A stretch of 33,281 nucleotides of DNA from Phycisphaeraceae bacterium. Lineage in GTDB: Bacteria; Planctomycetota; Phycisphaerae; Phycisphaerales; Phycisphaeraceae. The stretch spans positions 1 to 33,281 of the forward strand of contig JAFIFY010000121.1 of the NCBI GenBank assembly GCA_020831765.1, read 5' to 3'. Under the pieces are notes generated by a model, which was given only the letters and a program-made list of their open reading frames with translations, did not search any database and had not been told where the DNA came from. Positions 1-6,978 of the stretch are shown piece by piece (position 1 is the stretch's first letter; each line of letters starts with the position of its first letter). The translations under genes were made by a program, and so were the position numbers.

Positions 1-501
1 GTGGGCATCGCCGAGCCACGCCACCAGAACCGCACCGTGCTGGAGTTTCTGGCGTATCGCAACCGAGGTCTGGCGATCCACAGTGACTCGCCGCGCAACG
101 TGGCCCAGGACATCCGCGAACTGGCCAGCCGCATCCGTTACCCCGTGATGAAGGATGTCCGAGTCACCGTGGCCGGGGCAGGCGCGGCCGAGACTTTTCC
201 CATCCGGCTGCCCAACATCCACCAGGGCGAGAGCTTCCACGTCTATGGCCGATTCGAGGAAGCCGGCGAAGTGACCATGCGCATCAGCGGCCACAACGGC
301 CAGGATGCCTACGACTTCACCTTCACCAAGGACCTCGCCCAGGCCGAGGAAGGCTCGCGCCTGATGCCCCAGGAGTGGGCGAAGATGAAAGTCCACCACC
401 TCTACAGCGAAATGCTCCGGGCCAACCCCGAAGAGGAAGCCCAACTCATCCGCGAAATCCGCGAACTCCGCCGACGCTACCGGATCGAGATCATGTATTG
501 A
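1..501 (+). CDS. C-terminal part of a VWA-type protein (cut by window start)
   Basis: The frame is open from the first base and ends with TGA at 499-501, so only the last 166 residues are seen and the GTG at base 1 need not be the start. The visible part reads like the stretch after a von Willebrand factor A domain: an LEFLAYRNRGLAIH segment at residues 15-28 (the position of the final VWA strand and helix), a beta-rich region at 50-110 and a helical tail rich in Glu and Arg at 120-160. Proteins with VIT and VWA domains have such a tail, and a second, complete one lies at 8215-11469. The metal-binding motif would lie upstream, outside the window. The family assignment is inferred from pattern, not from a visible DxSxS motif. 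Confidence 0.6.
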   Translation: MGIAEPRHQNRTVLEFLAYRNRGLAIHSDSPRNVAQDIRELASRIRYPVMKDVRVTVAGAGAAETFPIRLPNIHQGESFHVYGRFEEAGEVTMRISGHNGQDAYDFTFTKDLAQAEEGSRLMPQEWAKMKVHHLYSEMLRANPEEEAQLIREIRELRRRYRIEIMY

Positions 502-645
502 TCATGGCCCGGACTGCAAGTGTCTGACCTGCCTGAAAACTACGTACCAGCCTATGTGAAAATCGGTTGGCAGGTAGCTGACGCTATCGTTGGGCGGACC
601 ACCTCGCCTCAGCCACTCGAATCGGTCCGTCAGTGGGGGAGAGGG

Positions 646-1014
646 TTAGGTTTTAAGCCGGCGCACCAGTTCGAGGATTTCACAGAGCTTGCTCTTATTG
701 ATTCGACCCTGAATGGAGACAACATCGCTTGGCCGGAGTTCGACAAGCCAGTTACACACGGCAAATGACCGCTTACGCAATCCGGTGGGTGGAGGTTGGC
801 GTTGCGACCAGGGAAGGGCCACCACGTTGGCGTCAGACGAGTCAACGGAAGTGGAAATAGCAACCGCCACGATTGGCTCGTCGCGGCGTATCTCTTCGTC
901 GGGGGTAATCACAACCAAGGGTCGCTGCTTAGGTTGGCCGACGGGAGGAGACACAGTCGCCCATATGACGCTGCCTTGAGTCAAAGAGATGCTTGGGTTG
1001 CCGCCGGCCGCCAT
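646..1014 (-). CDS. MazF/PemK-like toxin family protein
   Basis: A 122-residue protein with the layout of the CcdB/PemK/MazF beta-barrel. It has an early G-S-V-I-W-A-T-V strand (residues 14-21), a KQRPLVVI segment (29-36) with the Arg-Pro usual in MazF ribonucleases, a V-A-V-A-I-S-T-S strand with the Ser/Thr expected in the active site (48-56), an R-S-F-A-V-C strand near 82 and a terminal helix. Family members cut RNA at short sequences or act as gyrase inhibitors; which applies is unknown. It is the last gene of a three-gene minus-strand operon, 14 nt after the acidic protein, and ends facing the VWA gene. The ATG lacks a strong Shine-Dalgarno site, so coupling to the upstream gene is plausible. 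Confidence 0.7.
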   Translation of the reverse strand: MAAGGNPSISLTQGSVIWATVSPPVGQPKQRPLVVITPDEEIRRDEPIVAVAISTSVDSSDANVVALPWSQRQPPPTGLRKRSFAVCNWLVELRPSDVVSIQGRINKSKLCEILELVRRLKT

Positions 1015-1028
1015 TATCGATGACCGTT

Positions 1029-1271
1029 TCAGGGACCGAAGGGGTCATCATCATCATCGTACCACTGTTGCGGAGCCCGATGATGCTTGGCCAGCCGGCG
1101 CAGATGATCATTGCCAGGTCGGGAATCAGGGGCGACCAATTCCAAGTCATCCGGACCCTTGATCTCCGCATCGTATTCACAAACGACCTCGTCGCTCCTG
1201 GCGTTGAATACCTCATTGAGATCGATCACTTGGTCAATATCGGCATGGTTGTCCGTGTCATTGGGTGTCAT
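1029..1271 (-). CDS. small acidic protein, possible antitoxin of the MazF-like toxin
   Basis: An 80-residue, strongly acidic protein with a hydrophobic N-terminal patch (IDQVIDLNEVF), a middle segment and an Asp run just before the C-terminus (DDDDDPFGP). I do not recognise a family. It starts inside the stop codon of the DUF6941 gene (ATGA overlap at 1268-1271) and is followed after 14 nt by the toxin gene. A small acidic protein placed immediately before a MazF-like toxin fits an antitoxin, but no DNA-binding ribbon-helix-helix or AbrB pattern is visible. The antitoxin role is therefore inferred from position and charge only. Confidence 0.55.
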   Translation of the reverse strand: MTPNDTDNHADIDQVIDLNEVFNARSDEVVCEYDAEIKGPDDLELVAPDSRPGNDHLRRLAKHHRAPQQWYDDDDDPFGP

Positions 1272-1729
1272 GGCGAGTCCACTCCTTGCTCAGATACCGG
1301 ACCAGTCTTGTCCGAACGCTCGATGACCCACAGGGGTCTCTGGTTGAGAATTTCCTCATCGGCCTTAACAAGCAGCCAGTGGAGTCCTGAATTGCTGAAT
1401 TGCAGATCATTGACTTCCAGATGCATGTCCATGACGGCATGTGGTTCAGGTCGACGCGTCGTCAGCGGCCCGCGCAGTTCGAAAACACGCTTGCCCGTAT
1501 CCGCATGCTCCAAAGCCACTTCGAAGTTGACGATTCCTCGTGGATCGATCATCGAAATAAATATGGTCAACGGGCGGTTCACCCGTGCGGGCAGGTTCTT
1601 ATTAAAGACCAGCCGGTTGATTGCCCCGGCGATCGTCGTCTTGCGTGTTGCATGATCCACGTAGACAGCATCGGCTATCATCAGGGCGATAATGCTAGGC
1701 GGCTGCGATGCGGGTGCGGAGCTGTCCAT
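1268..1729 (-). CDS. DUF6941 family protein
   Basis: A 153-residue protein. Residues 13-45 (ALMIADAVYVDHATRK, then TTIAGAINRL) show the hallmark opening of the DUF6941 family, in which a short strand, a statement of 'Asp-x-x-Thr-x-Lys' and a T-I-x-G strand start a small beta-sandwich. The rest is beta-rich, with an FEVALEHADTG strand near 75 and an HWLLVKADEEIL strand near 120, as in the family. No catalytic residues or signal peptide are seen, and the function is not established. It is the first gene of the operon and overlaps the acidic protein by 4 nt. Its start is 406 nt from the fucosidase gene, divergently. Its presence in a toxin operon is unusual. Confidence 0.7.
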   Translation of the reverse strand: MDSSAPASQPPSIIALMIADAVYVDHATRKTTIAGAINRLVFNKNLPARVNRPLTIFISMIDPRGIVNFEVALEHADTGKRVFELRGPLTTRRPEPHAVMDMHLEVNDLQFSNSGLHWLLVKADEEILNQRPLWVIERSDKTGPVSEQGVDSP

Positions 1730-2134
1730 GACACATCTCGATATTGACGGCGTTCAACAAGGCGAGCATTCGTTCTCGAAGCCACAGTCTAGGGACAACA
1801 CCCGTCCATGATCTCAATAGTAGCGAATTCCAGCATACTCTGACACGAACGTGCAGTACTTTCATCCAGAACGCTGGCGTATCCCAATATATTGTGGTTT
1901 TGGCAAAATGCCCACAAGATATTGGGGCGTGAGTTTGCCCGCTACGATTCTTCTCTGCGCTCGACTAGTTCCTTGCCTGTGCTCGCATCTCAACTATCTC
2001 GTAGCGGATGAAACCATGGATAGCACAGGTTATCCTCACTCCCATCCCCTGTGCGGCCGGACGCCAAGTCAGTGCATCGCTCATTGATCAATCCCCGGTG
2101 CCAGCCACCCCGAGCACCAAAATGAGGATTACCT
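1730..2134. other. intergenic control region between the toxin operon and the fucosidase
   Basis: A 405-nt gap between divergent genes, visibly richer in A+T than its surroundings. The only clear structure is the long inverted repeat at 1883-1926, listed separately. Short ORFs here have no ribosome-binding sites and resemble nothing known to me. A Shine-Dalgarno-like GAGG lies just upstream of the fucosidase ATG. I could not place a convincing -35/-10 pair for either gene. Confidence 0.6.
1883..1926. repeat. 44-nt inverted repeat (hairpin or operator)
   Basis: The arms CCCAATATATTGTGG (1883-1897) and CCACAAGATATTGGG (1912-1926) are inverted copies with a single mismatch over 15 positions. 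The 14-nt centre contains TTTT-GGC-AAAA, which extends the stem inward. There is no T-run directly after it on either strand, so it is not an ordinary intrinsic terminator. It may be an operator, a cruciform or the stem of a small transcript. Confidence 0.8.
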
Positions 2135-3364
2135 ATGTCCCCCACTTCACCAGATGCAACCTGGTTCCACGAGGCCCGCTTTGGCATGTTCATTCACTGG
2201 GGCGCCTATGCGGTCGCGGGGCGTGGCGAGTGGGTGGCTTGTCGGGAGCGGATTCCGGCCGAGGAGTACCATCGCCAGTACGTTGACCAATGGCGGGCCG
2301 AGCAATACGACCCCACGGCGTGGTGCCAGCTTGCGCGGGATGCGGGCATGGGTTATGTGGTGCTGACCACCCGGCATCACGATGGCTTTGCGCTGTGGCC
2401 CACCGAGACCAGCGATCGGCACGCCGGGTGCTGTGGGCCCAGACGTGACCTGCTTGGGCCCTATGTCGAGGCGGTGCGCAGCGCCGGCCTTCGCCTTGGG
2501 TTCTACTACTCGCCGGCCGACTGGTACCACCCCGACTATCCAGGCGCCCACTTCCGTGACTGGCCGCGCCGGGAGGACTGGGCGAGCCTTTCGGCACGCT
2601 ACCGGTTCCAGGAGTACGTGTCGGCCCAGGTGCGTGAGCTATGCACGCGCTATGGCAAGATCGATCTCTTCTGGTGGGACGGCACCGTGCCGCACGATCT
2701 GCAAAACCCGCATCTGCAATCCGAGATTCGTGCGCTTCAACCGGACATTCTCATCAACGACCGCAACTGCCCGCCGTATGACATCAAGGTGTGCGAGCAG
2801 GCCATTGTGGCCGCGCCCCCCGGTCAGGCGTGGGAAGCATGCATGACGTTGAACGGGCACTGGGGCTACTGCGCCGGCGATGAAGACTGGAAAAGCCCCA
2901 AGGAAGTCATCCGCATGCTGCTAACCTGCGCCAAGGATGCGGGCAACCTCCTGCTGAATGTCGGGCCGCGTGCTGACGGGACGATCCCCGAGCGTTCGGC
3001 CGAGATACTGCGTGCCGTGGGAGGGTGGCTGCGGCGCAACGACGGCTTCCTGTCCGGCTGTGAGCGCTCACCATTCGCCTCGCACCCTCAGCTCATCGCC
3101 ACGGTCAAAGGTGACCGGGTCTACCTGCACATCCGCCATGACACCGGCGGGAAGGTCTGCTGGGCCGAGCTGGCCAATCGCTGCCTGTCAGCGCGCGTGC
3201 TGGCGACCGGGCAGCCTCTGACGTTCCGCCAGGAGGCAGGCCGCCTCTTCCTCGAAGGCATCCCCGCACCGACGACCGACGATCCGATCATCACCATCGA
3301 GCTGACCACCGACGGCAAGCCGACACCCATCACGCCCCGAACCACGTTCTGGATTCCCGGCTGA
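2135..3364 (+). CDS. alpha-L-fucosidase (GH29)
   Basis: This 409-residue enzyme should hydrolyse terminal alpha-L-fucose from glycans by a retaining mechanism. Family landmarks appear in order: F-G-M-F-I-H-W-G (16-23), the TTRHHDGFALW loop (78-88), FYYSPADW (123-130), the IDLFWWDG segment with the presumed nucleophile Asp182 (176-183), a W-E pair at 233-234 in the usual acid/base region, and DAGNLLLNVGPRADGTIP (268-285). A beta-sandwich tail of about 100 residues follows. The ATG at 2135 is preceded by GAGG at a suitable distance. There is no signal peptide, unlike many GH29 enzymes, so a cytoplasmic role on imported oligosaccharides is likely. It stands alone on its strand, with the toxin operon upstream. 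Confidence 0.95.
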   Translation: MSPTSPDATWFHEARFGMFIHWGAYAVAGRGEWVACRERIPAEEYHRQYVDQWRAEQYDPTAWCQLARDAGMGYVVLTTRHHDGFALWPTETSDRHAGCCGPRRDLLGPYVEAVRSAGLRLGFYYSPADWYHPDYPGAHFRDWPRREDWASLSARYRFQEYVSAQVRELCTRYGKIDLFWWDGTVPHDLQNPHLQSEIRALQPDILINDRNCPPYDIKVCEQAIVAAPPGQAWEACMTLNGHWGYCAGDEDWKSPKEVIRMLLTCAKDAGNLLLNVGPRADGTIPERSAEILRAVGGWLRRNDGFLSGCERSPFASHPQLIATVKGDRVYLHIRHDTGGKVCWAELANRCLSARVLATGQPLTFRQEAGRLFLEGIPAPTTDDPIITIELTTDGKPTPITPRTTFWIPG

Positions 3365-3497
3365 CCGGTTTGCGGCCCATTCCGCCATATCGCGTATTCC
3401 CAAGGGGTTCACAATCTATTTCAGTGGCAGGCATCGCGCGCCAGCGCCGGTTGCTGTAGCGGTGGTTACTTGAAACAGTTCATCGTCAGGACAGTCA

Positions 3498-3577
3498 CCG
3501 GAGCGATTACCATTGGCGGAAGTAATCAGACAGCCCGAATCCAGCGCGGCCACCGGGCAATCGGAACCCGATCGCAT
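3498..3577 (+). repeat. third, partial copy of the gene-start repeat
   Basis: About 80 nt resemble the 3' portions of the repeats at 4788-5268 and 6494-6978. Shared are the CCGGAG-GATT leader, GAAG-ATCA, GAATCC, and a stretch reading A-T-G-Q-S-E-P-D-R-I in one frame. Relative to the copy at 6494 it lacks roughly 40 nt in the middle. It is evidently a remnant of the 5' end of the same gene family as the ORF at 6872. Confidence 0.55.
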
Positions 3578-3778
3578 TCTTGTCACTCTGCTCTTGGTGA
3601 CGCGGCGCATGTGGGGTATACTTTGGACATGTCGAGCCGCCGGCCTCTTGCCCGGCTGAAGGTTACTCCGGGCCTTACACTGTGGGGTTTTGGTTTGGTG
3701 ATGAAGCAGAAATCCTCCGGTCAGCGAGTTTCGCCTGCCTTGGCGGGGCGGGAACTGTCCGACGCTTCGCCCGATGAT

Positions 3779-3916
3779 CCGGTCGAGCGGCATCTGTACG
3801 ACCCGTATGGGCGGGTGACGGTGCTGGACAGCGACTGGGACTCGATTGCGTGGTCGGCTTCGAGGAAAGACGAACTCCTCTTCACCGGCTACCGCTGGAG
3901 TCCGGAGACGGGGTAG
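3779..3916 (+). pseudogene. fragment of an Rhs repeat-associated core
   Basis: The reading frame contains RHLYDPYGRVTVLDSDW, then E-L-L-F-T-G-Y-R-W-S-P-E-T-G and a TAG stop. This is the conserved start of the Rhs repeat-associated core (Y-D-P-Y-G-R-V, L-F-T-G-x-R-x-D-x-E-T-G), which in complete proteins continues with a Y-Y-x-R-A-R-Y-Y segment. The fragment stops exactly at ETG and has no Rhs repeats upstream. It is a relic of a polymorphic-toxin-type or cell-wall Rhs gene. The rest of the gap 3365-3998 holds the repeat remnant at 3498 and nothing else I can identify. Confidence 0.7.
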
Positions 3917-3998
3917 TCGATACTGCGCTTGCGGCAAGCTTGGAGACCGGACGATTCGCGGCGAGCCATGCTAAGTTCTTTAGGGAGTTTTCTTAAAT

Positions 3999-4712
3999 AT
4001 GCATAACATAGTGCTTGCTGTAGTGGGTGCCTGTGCGATGTTGATGGCTTCCTGTTCGAGAGGATCAGGTGTTGTTTCCTTGGATTCACCAACGTCCCCG
4101 GTCCAGTGCTCAGAATACTCCTCAATTACCGAAATGGCGAGGCACCTTGGTGTATTCAACACCCTACACCGGTTTCGTTCAGTTCATGTCACACCCGAGG
4201 ACTACCGGCAGCTTTTTCGAGAGATGATCCATAACGAGGAAGTGGAATTCTTCTCCATTTCGCAACTGAGCTACCGCGAGTTGGATGAATTGAGCGCGAT
4301 TCTCACGGCATGGGAATGGCGGTTCGAGGAGCCCTTCACACGCGAGGACTACGAACTTCGAGAAACTGCCTTTAGAATCGCATACGATGCGCATTCAGGT
4401 GATCCTGAGAAGCGAAAGTTGCTGAACAGAGCATCTGCGCGTTTTGGAATGTCGGGGTCTGCTGATGCCGAGGTTCCCGATCCGGCGAAGATTGTCTACG
4501 TACTGACGCTGGCTGAGAAGGGAGAAATTACTTTCGATGGCCGGCCAGTGGAGTTTGACGAGCTTGCGCTGCTATTCGAAGACTTGAGTCAAAACGAAGC
4601 GCAAGTTACGTTACGTATCGTACTCGAGGAGCCGGGTGTTCGTTGGGGAGACTTTGCCCGAGTCGGCCAGATTGCCTTGCGGGCGGGGTTCGAGGTGGTT
4701 CTTGAGAGGTAA
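3999..4712 (+). CDS. putative lipoprotein with ExbD/TolR-like C-terminal domain
   Basis: A 237-residue protein starting at an ATG 11 nt after AGGGAG. A short hydrophobic leader ends in M-A-S-C, so Cys19 is a plausible lipidation site. The middle (about 40-150) is acidic and helical and unfamiliar. Residues 166-237 (VYVLTLAEKGEITFDGRPVE, then a helix, TLRIVLEEPGVRWGD, a helix, G-F-E-V-V-L) follow the pattern of the ExbD/TolR periplasmic domain, where a strand carrying D-G-x-x-V is followed by a helix, a strand with acidic residues and a last helix-strand. It lacks the N-terminal membrane helix of true ExbD. Codon use is less GC-rich than its neighbours, suggesting acquisition. It follows the Rhs fragment, so an immunity-type role is an alternative. 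Confidence 0.6.
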   Translation: MHNIVLAVVGACAMLMASCSRGSGVVSLDSPTSPVQCSEYSSITEMARHLGVFNTLHRFRSVHVTPEDYRQLFREMIHNEEVEFFSISQLSYRELDELSAILTAWEWRFEEPFTREDYELRETAFRIAYDAHSGDPEKRKLLNRASARFGMSGSADAEVPDPAKIVYVLTLAEKGEITFDGRPVEFDELALLFEDLSQNEAQVTLRIVLEEPGVRWGDFARVGQIALRAGFEVVLER

Positions 4713-4787
4713 CTCTTGAATAGAGCATGCCCAATGCGTGCGTAGCGCGTTCGTGCATGTGTTGATATCTTTTGGTCGGTGGCTTAA

Positions 4788-5268
4788 GGCTGAGTTACTC
4801 CCCGAACCTTGGGGCATTCCGCTAAGGTGGATTCGGCGTCCTGATCGAAGGAGTCGAATCATGGCAAACAGCGCTGGCGAGCGTCGGCCCTTCTCAGCCC
4901 GGTTCAAGGCGAAGGTGGCCGTCGAGGCGGTCCGGGAGGGGAAGGCCATCGCCCAGTTGGCTGGCCAGTACCCGGTCCACCCCAACCAGATCAGTGAGTG
5001 GAAGAAGCACTGCCGCAACGGCCTGGTCATTGGTGCCGGGTCGTCCCACCCCCCTCCCCGAAACGCCGATCGCGCCCTTGCCCCAAAGCGCGGCAATTAC
5101 CCGATGATCGGCTGAGGTCCGGCGGGGTTCGCAGCGCACCACCTGGCCGCCGGAAGGATTGGCGTTGTCCGAAGCGATCAAAAAGCCTTAATCCGAGCCC
5201 GTATCGTTGGTCGAGACCGACGCGGGCAATCCCGGCGACGCCACCGGGCAGTCGGAGGCCGATCGGAT
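4788..5268 (+). repeat. direct repeat, left copy (repeat A)
   Basis: This segment is repeated at 6494-6978 in the same orientation. Matching begins with GGCTGAG-TACTCC and runs through GTGGATTCGGCGTCCTGATC, the truncated OrfA, a C-rich linker, and the 5' end of a gene starting TTG-TCC-GAA-GCG-ATC. The copies differ by scattered substitutions and small indels, so the duplication is not recent. In this copy the gene start is broken by an in-frame TAA shortly after the TTG, and the similarity fades near 5268. Confidence 0.8.
4861..5115 (+). pseudogene. truncated IS3-family OrfA (left copy)
   Basis: The frame gives MANSAGERRPFSARFKAKVA followed by a helix, Q-L-A-G-Q-Y-P-V-H-P-N-Q-I-S-E-W-K-K-H. 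This is the typical helix-turn-helix N-terminus of IS3-family OrfA proteins, in which the recognition helix is followed by a leucine-zipper-like coil. Here the match stops abruptly after W-K-K-H (about residue 50) and the remaining 34 residues are unrelated. No OrfB with its DDE domain follows, so this is a dead fragment. Confidence 0.75.
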
Positions 5269-5335
5269 ACTTCACCCGGGCGACGAGTCCTTGCCGGGGT
5301 CTCGCCGCCCGGTTGGTTTTTTGCGCGGAATCCGC

Positions 5336-5364
5336 TTGACTTATTCGCTGTGCATGACGATAAT
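5336..5364 (+). promoter_or_regulatory. sigma-70-like promoter of the nucleotidyltransferase-XRE pair
   Basis: TTGACT (5336-5341) and GATAAT (5359-5364) are separated by 17 nt, each a 5-of-6 match to the housekeeping consensus. Transcription would begin near 5371, just before the GGAAGGGG ribosome-binding site at 5372-5379 and the ATG at 5383, giving a very short leader. It lies downstream of repeat A, so the gene pair carries its own promoter. Confidence 0.65.
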
Positions 5365-5382
5365 GTCTAGTGGAAGGGGCCT

Positions 5383-5943
5383 ATGGGAACGATACCGGAC
5401 TTCTCGGTTGATGGGTTGCTGCCGCCGGGCGACTACGCGGTGACGCTGGACGAACTGCGGGAATCGCCGCTCGTGGCGGGGTGCGCCGAGTTGGCTGCGC
5501 GGCCGTGCTGGGACACCCCTTGGCGTGCGCATCTTGTGGACAATTTGGAGGTTCTGGTTCGGCAGCTTTGGCGGGTGGGCGTTGCGGACATCTTCGTGGA
5601 GGGCTCGTTCGCCGAGGACAAGGACCATCCCAACGACATTGACGGGTACTTCGTCTGCGACCTGATGCGCCTGGCGTCGGGGGAGTTGGAACGCGAGCTG
5701 AACCTGCTCGATCCGCACAAGGTCTGGACGTGGGACCCGGCCAGCCGCCGGCCATACCGGGGCTATCCGAAGCGGCAGCTTCCAATGTGGCATCAGTATC
5801 GCGTGGAGTTGTACCCGCACTTCAGCGGCTTGTCGTCGGGCATCCGCGACGAACATGGGCACGAGTTGGAGTTCCCATCGGCGTTCCGGCGGTCGCGGCG
5901 GGACGGCAAGCCACGCGGCATCGTCAGGATTCGCCAGACGTAG
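5383..5943 (+). CDS. nucleotidyltransferase-like protein (probable toxin, DUF6932-like)
   Basis: A 186-residue protein. The I-F-V-E-G-S-F-A stretch followed by H-P-N-D-I-D-G-Y-F (residues 70-90) matches the minimal nucleotidyltransferase motif: G-S (74-75) and two metal-binding acidic residues, Asp85 and Asp87. A later H-Q-Y-R-V-E-L-Y-P segment near 142 could supply the third carboxylate. Such enzymes transfer nucleotides to RNA or protein and occur as toxins or defence effectors. An SD sequence precedes the ATG by 3 nt and the XRE gene starts 10 nt after the stop, so the two are co-transcribed. The pairing with an XRE regulator is typical of type II toxin-antitoxin loci. The toxin role is inferred. 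Confidence 0.7.
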   Translation: MGTIPDFSVDGLLPPGDYAVTLDELRESPLVAGCAELAARPCWDTPWRAHLVDNLEVLVRQLWRVGVADIFVEGSFAEDKDHPNDIDGYFVCDLMRLASGELERELNLLDPHKVWTWDPASRRPYRGYPKRQLPMWHQYRVELYPHFSGLSSGIRDEHGHELEFPSAFRRSRRDGKPRGIVRIRQT

Positions 5944-5953
5944 GAGACGAACC

Positions 5954-6397
5954 ATGATTCACAACGAAAAGGAATACGCCCAAGCGGTCGAGCGGATCGC
6001 TCAGGAAAAGCGGCGGTTGGCTGATCAGAAAGCGGAACTGAAGGCCATGGGCCTTGGCCCGGCGGAGATCAAGCGGGCGCTGGACCCGATGGTCTCGTTC
6101 CACCAGCAGTTGGAGGAGGAGGTTCGCAGCTATGAGCGGCTGAAGCGTGGCGAGTTCGACGAGGTGAGCAACCTTCGCGGGGTGGGGCCGCTGCTGGTGT
6201 CACTGCGGATCGCGCGGGGTCTGACGCAACGGCAGCTTGCCGAGAAGCTCGGCGTTCACGAAAGCCAGGTCTCGCGCGACGAACGGAACGAGTACCACAG
6301 CATTACCGTGGAACGGGCCGCCCGCATCCTGGAAGCCTTGGGGGCCGAAGTTCGCAGCCACGTTGAGCTGTCGGACGGGAAACTCGTCGTCGCCTGA
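5954..6397 (+). CDS. XRE-family helix-turn-helix protein (probable antitoxin)
   Basis: A 147-residue protein starting at an ATG 6 nt after AGGAGA. Residues 1-70 are a charged, probably coiled region (K-R-R-L-A-D-Q-K-A-E-L-K). Residues 80-132 form a Cro/C1-type domain with LRIARGLTQRQLAEKLGVHE as helices 2-3 and S-Q-V-S-R-D-E-R-N-E-Y as the recognition end, then I-T-V-E-R-A-A-R-I-L-E-A-L-G. A longer reading frame extends upstream, but the SD site and the 10-nt spacing to the nucleotidyltransferase stop favour this ATG. It probably neutralises the upstream enzyme and represses the promoter at 5336. This role is inferred from arrangement. Confidence 0.8.
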   Translation: MIHNEKEYAQAVERIAQEKRRLADQKAELKAMGLGPAEIKRALDPMVSFHQQLEEEVRSYERLKRGEFDEVSNLRGVGPLLVSLRIARGLTQRQLAEKLGVHESQVSRDERNEYHSITVERAARILEALGAEVRSHVELSDGKLVVA

Positions 6398-6493
6398 CTC
6401 GCCGTCGTCTGGCGCGTCTAACCCGACTTCCCTGGCGCGCTGTGCGATCCCCGGGGGGTCGTCCGCAGCAAGCGCGGAGTATAGTTCTTCCAT

Positions 6494-6978
6494 GGCTGAG
6501 CTACTCCCTGAATACCGGGCGCGCAGTTAAGAGTGGATTCGGCGTCCTGATCGAAAGAGTCGAATCATGGCAAACAGCGCTGGCGAGCGTCGGCGGTTCT
6601 CAGCCGGTTCAAGGCGAAGGTGGCCGTCGAGGCGATCCGGGAGGGGAAGGCCATTGCCCAGTTGGCCGGCCAGTACCCGGTCCACCCCAACGAGATCAGT
6701 GAGTGGAAGAAGCACTGGCCGCAACGGCCTGGTCATTGGTGCCGGGCCATCCCACCCCCCCTCCTCGAACCGCCGATCGCGCCCTTGTCCCCAAGCGCGG
6801 CAATTACCGGGTGACGGCCTGAGGTTCGGTGAGGTTTGCCGCGCACCTCTTGGCCGCCGGAGTGATTGTCCTTGTCCGAAGCGATCAGCCAATCTGAATC
6901 CGAGCCCACCTCGCCGGTCGAGACCGATGCGAGCGATGTCGGCGATGCGGCCATCAGGCGATCGGAACCTGATCCGAT
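6494..6978 (+). repeat. direct repeat, right copy (repeat B)
   Basis: This is the second copy of the segment at 4788-5268. Here the OrfA frame is destroyed by a one-base deletion (the CAGCCC of the left copy is CAGCC), while the gene start beginning TTG-TCC-GAA-GCG stays open and runs into the ORF at 6872-7990. Both copies share the same OrfA truncation point, so truncation preceded duplication. Confidence 0.8.
6567..6719 (+). pseudogene. truncated, frameshifted IS3-family OrfA (right copy)
   Basis: The first codons give MANSAGERRRFSA as in the left copy. A one-base deletion then moves the helix-turn-helix (I-A-Q-L-A-G-Q-Y-P-V-H-P-N-E-I-S-E-W-K-K-H) to another frame, readable from about 6620 to 6715. 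Similarity to IS3 OrfA ends at the same residue as in the left copy. No transposase OrfB follows. Confidence 0.7.

Noticed and set aside
520-768. 82-codon plus-strand ORF after the VWA tail
   Set aside because: It overlaps the 3' end of the MazF-like gene on the other strand and has no family resemblance. It starts with GTG without a ribosome-binding site.
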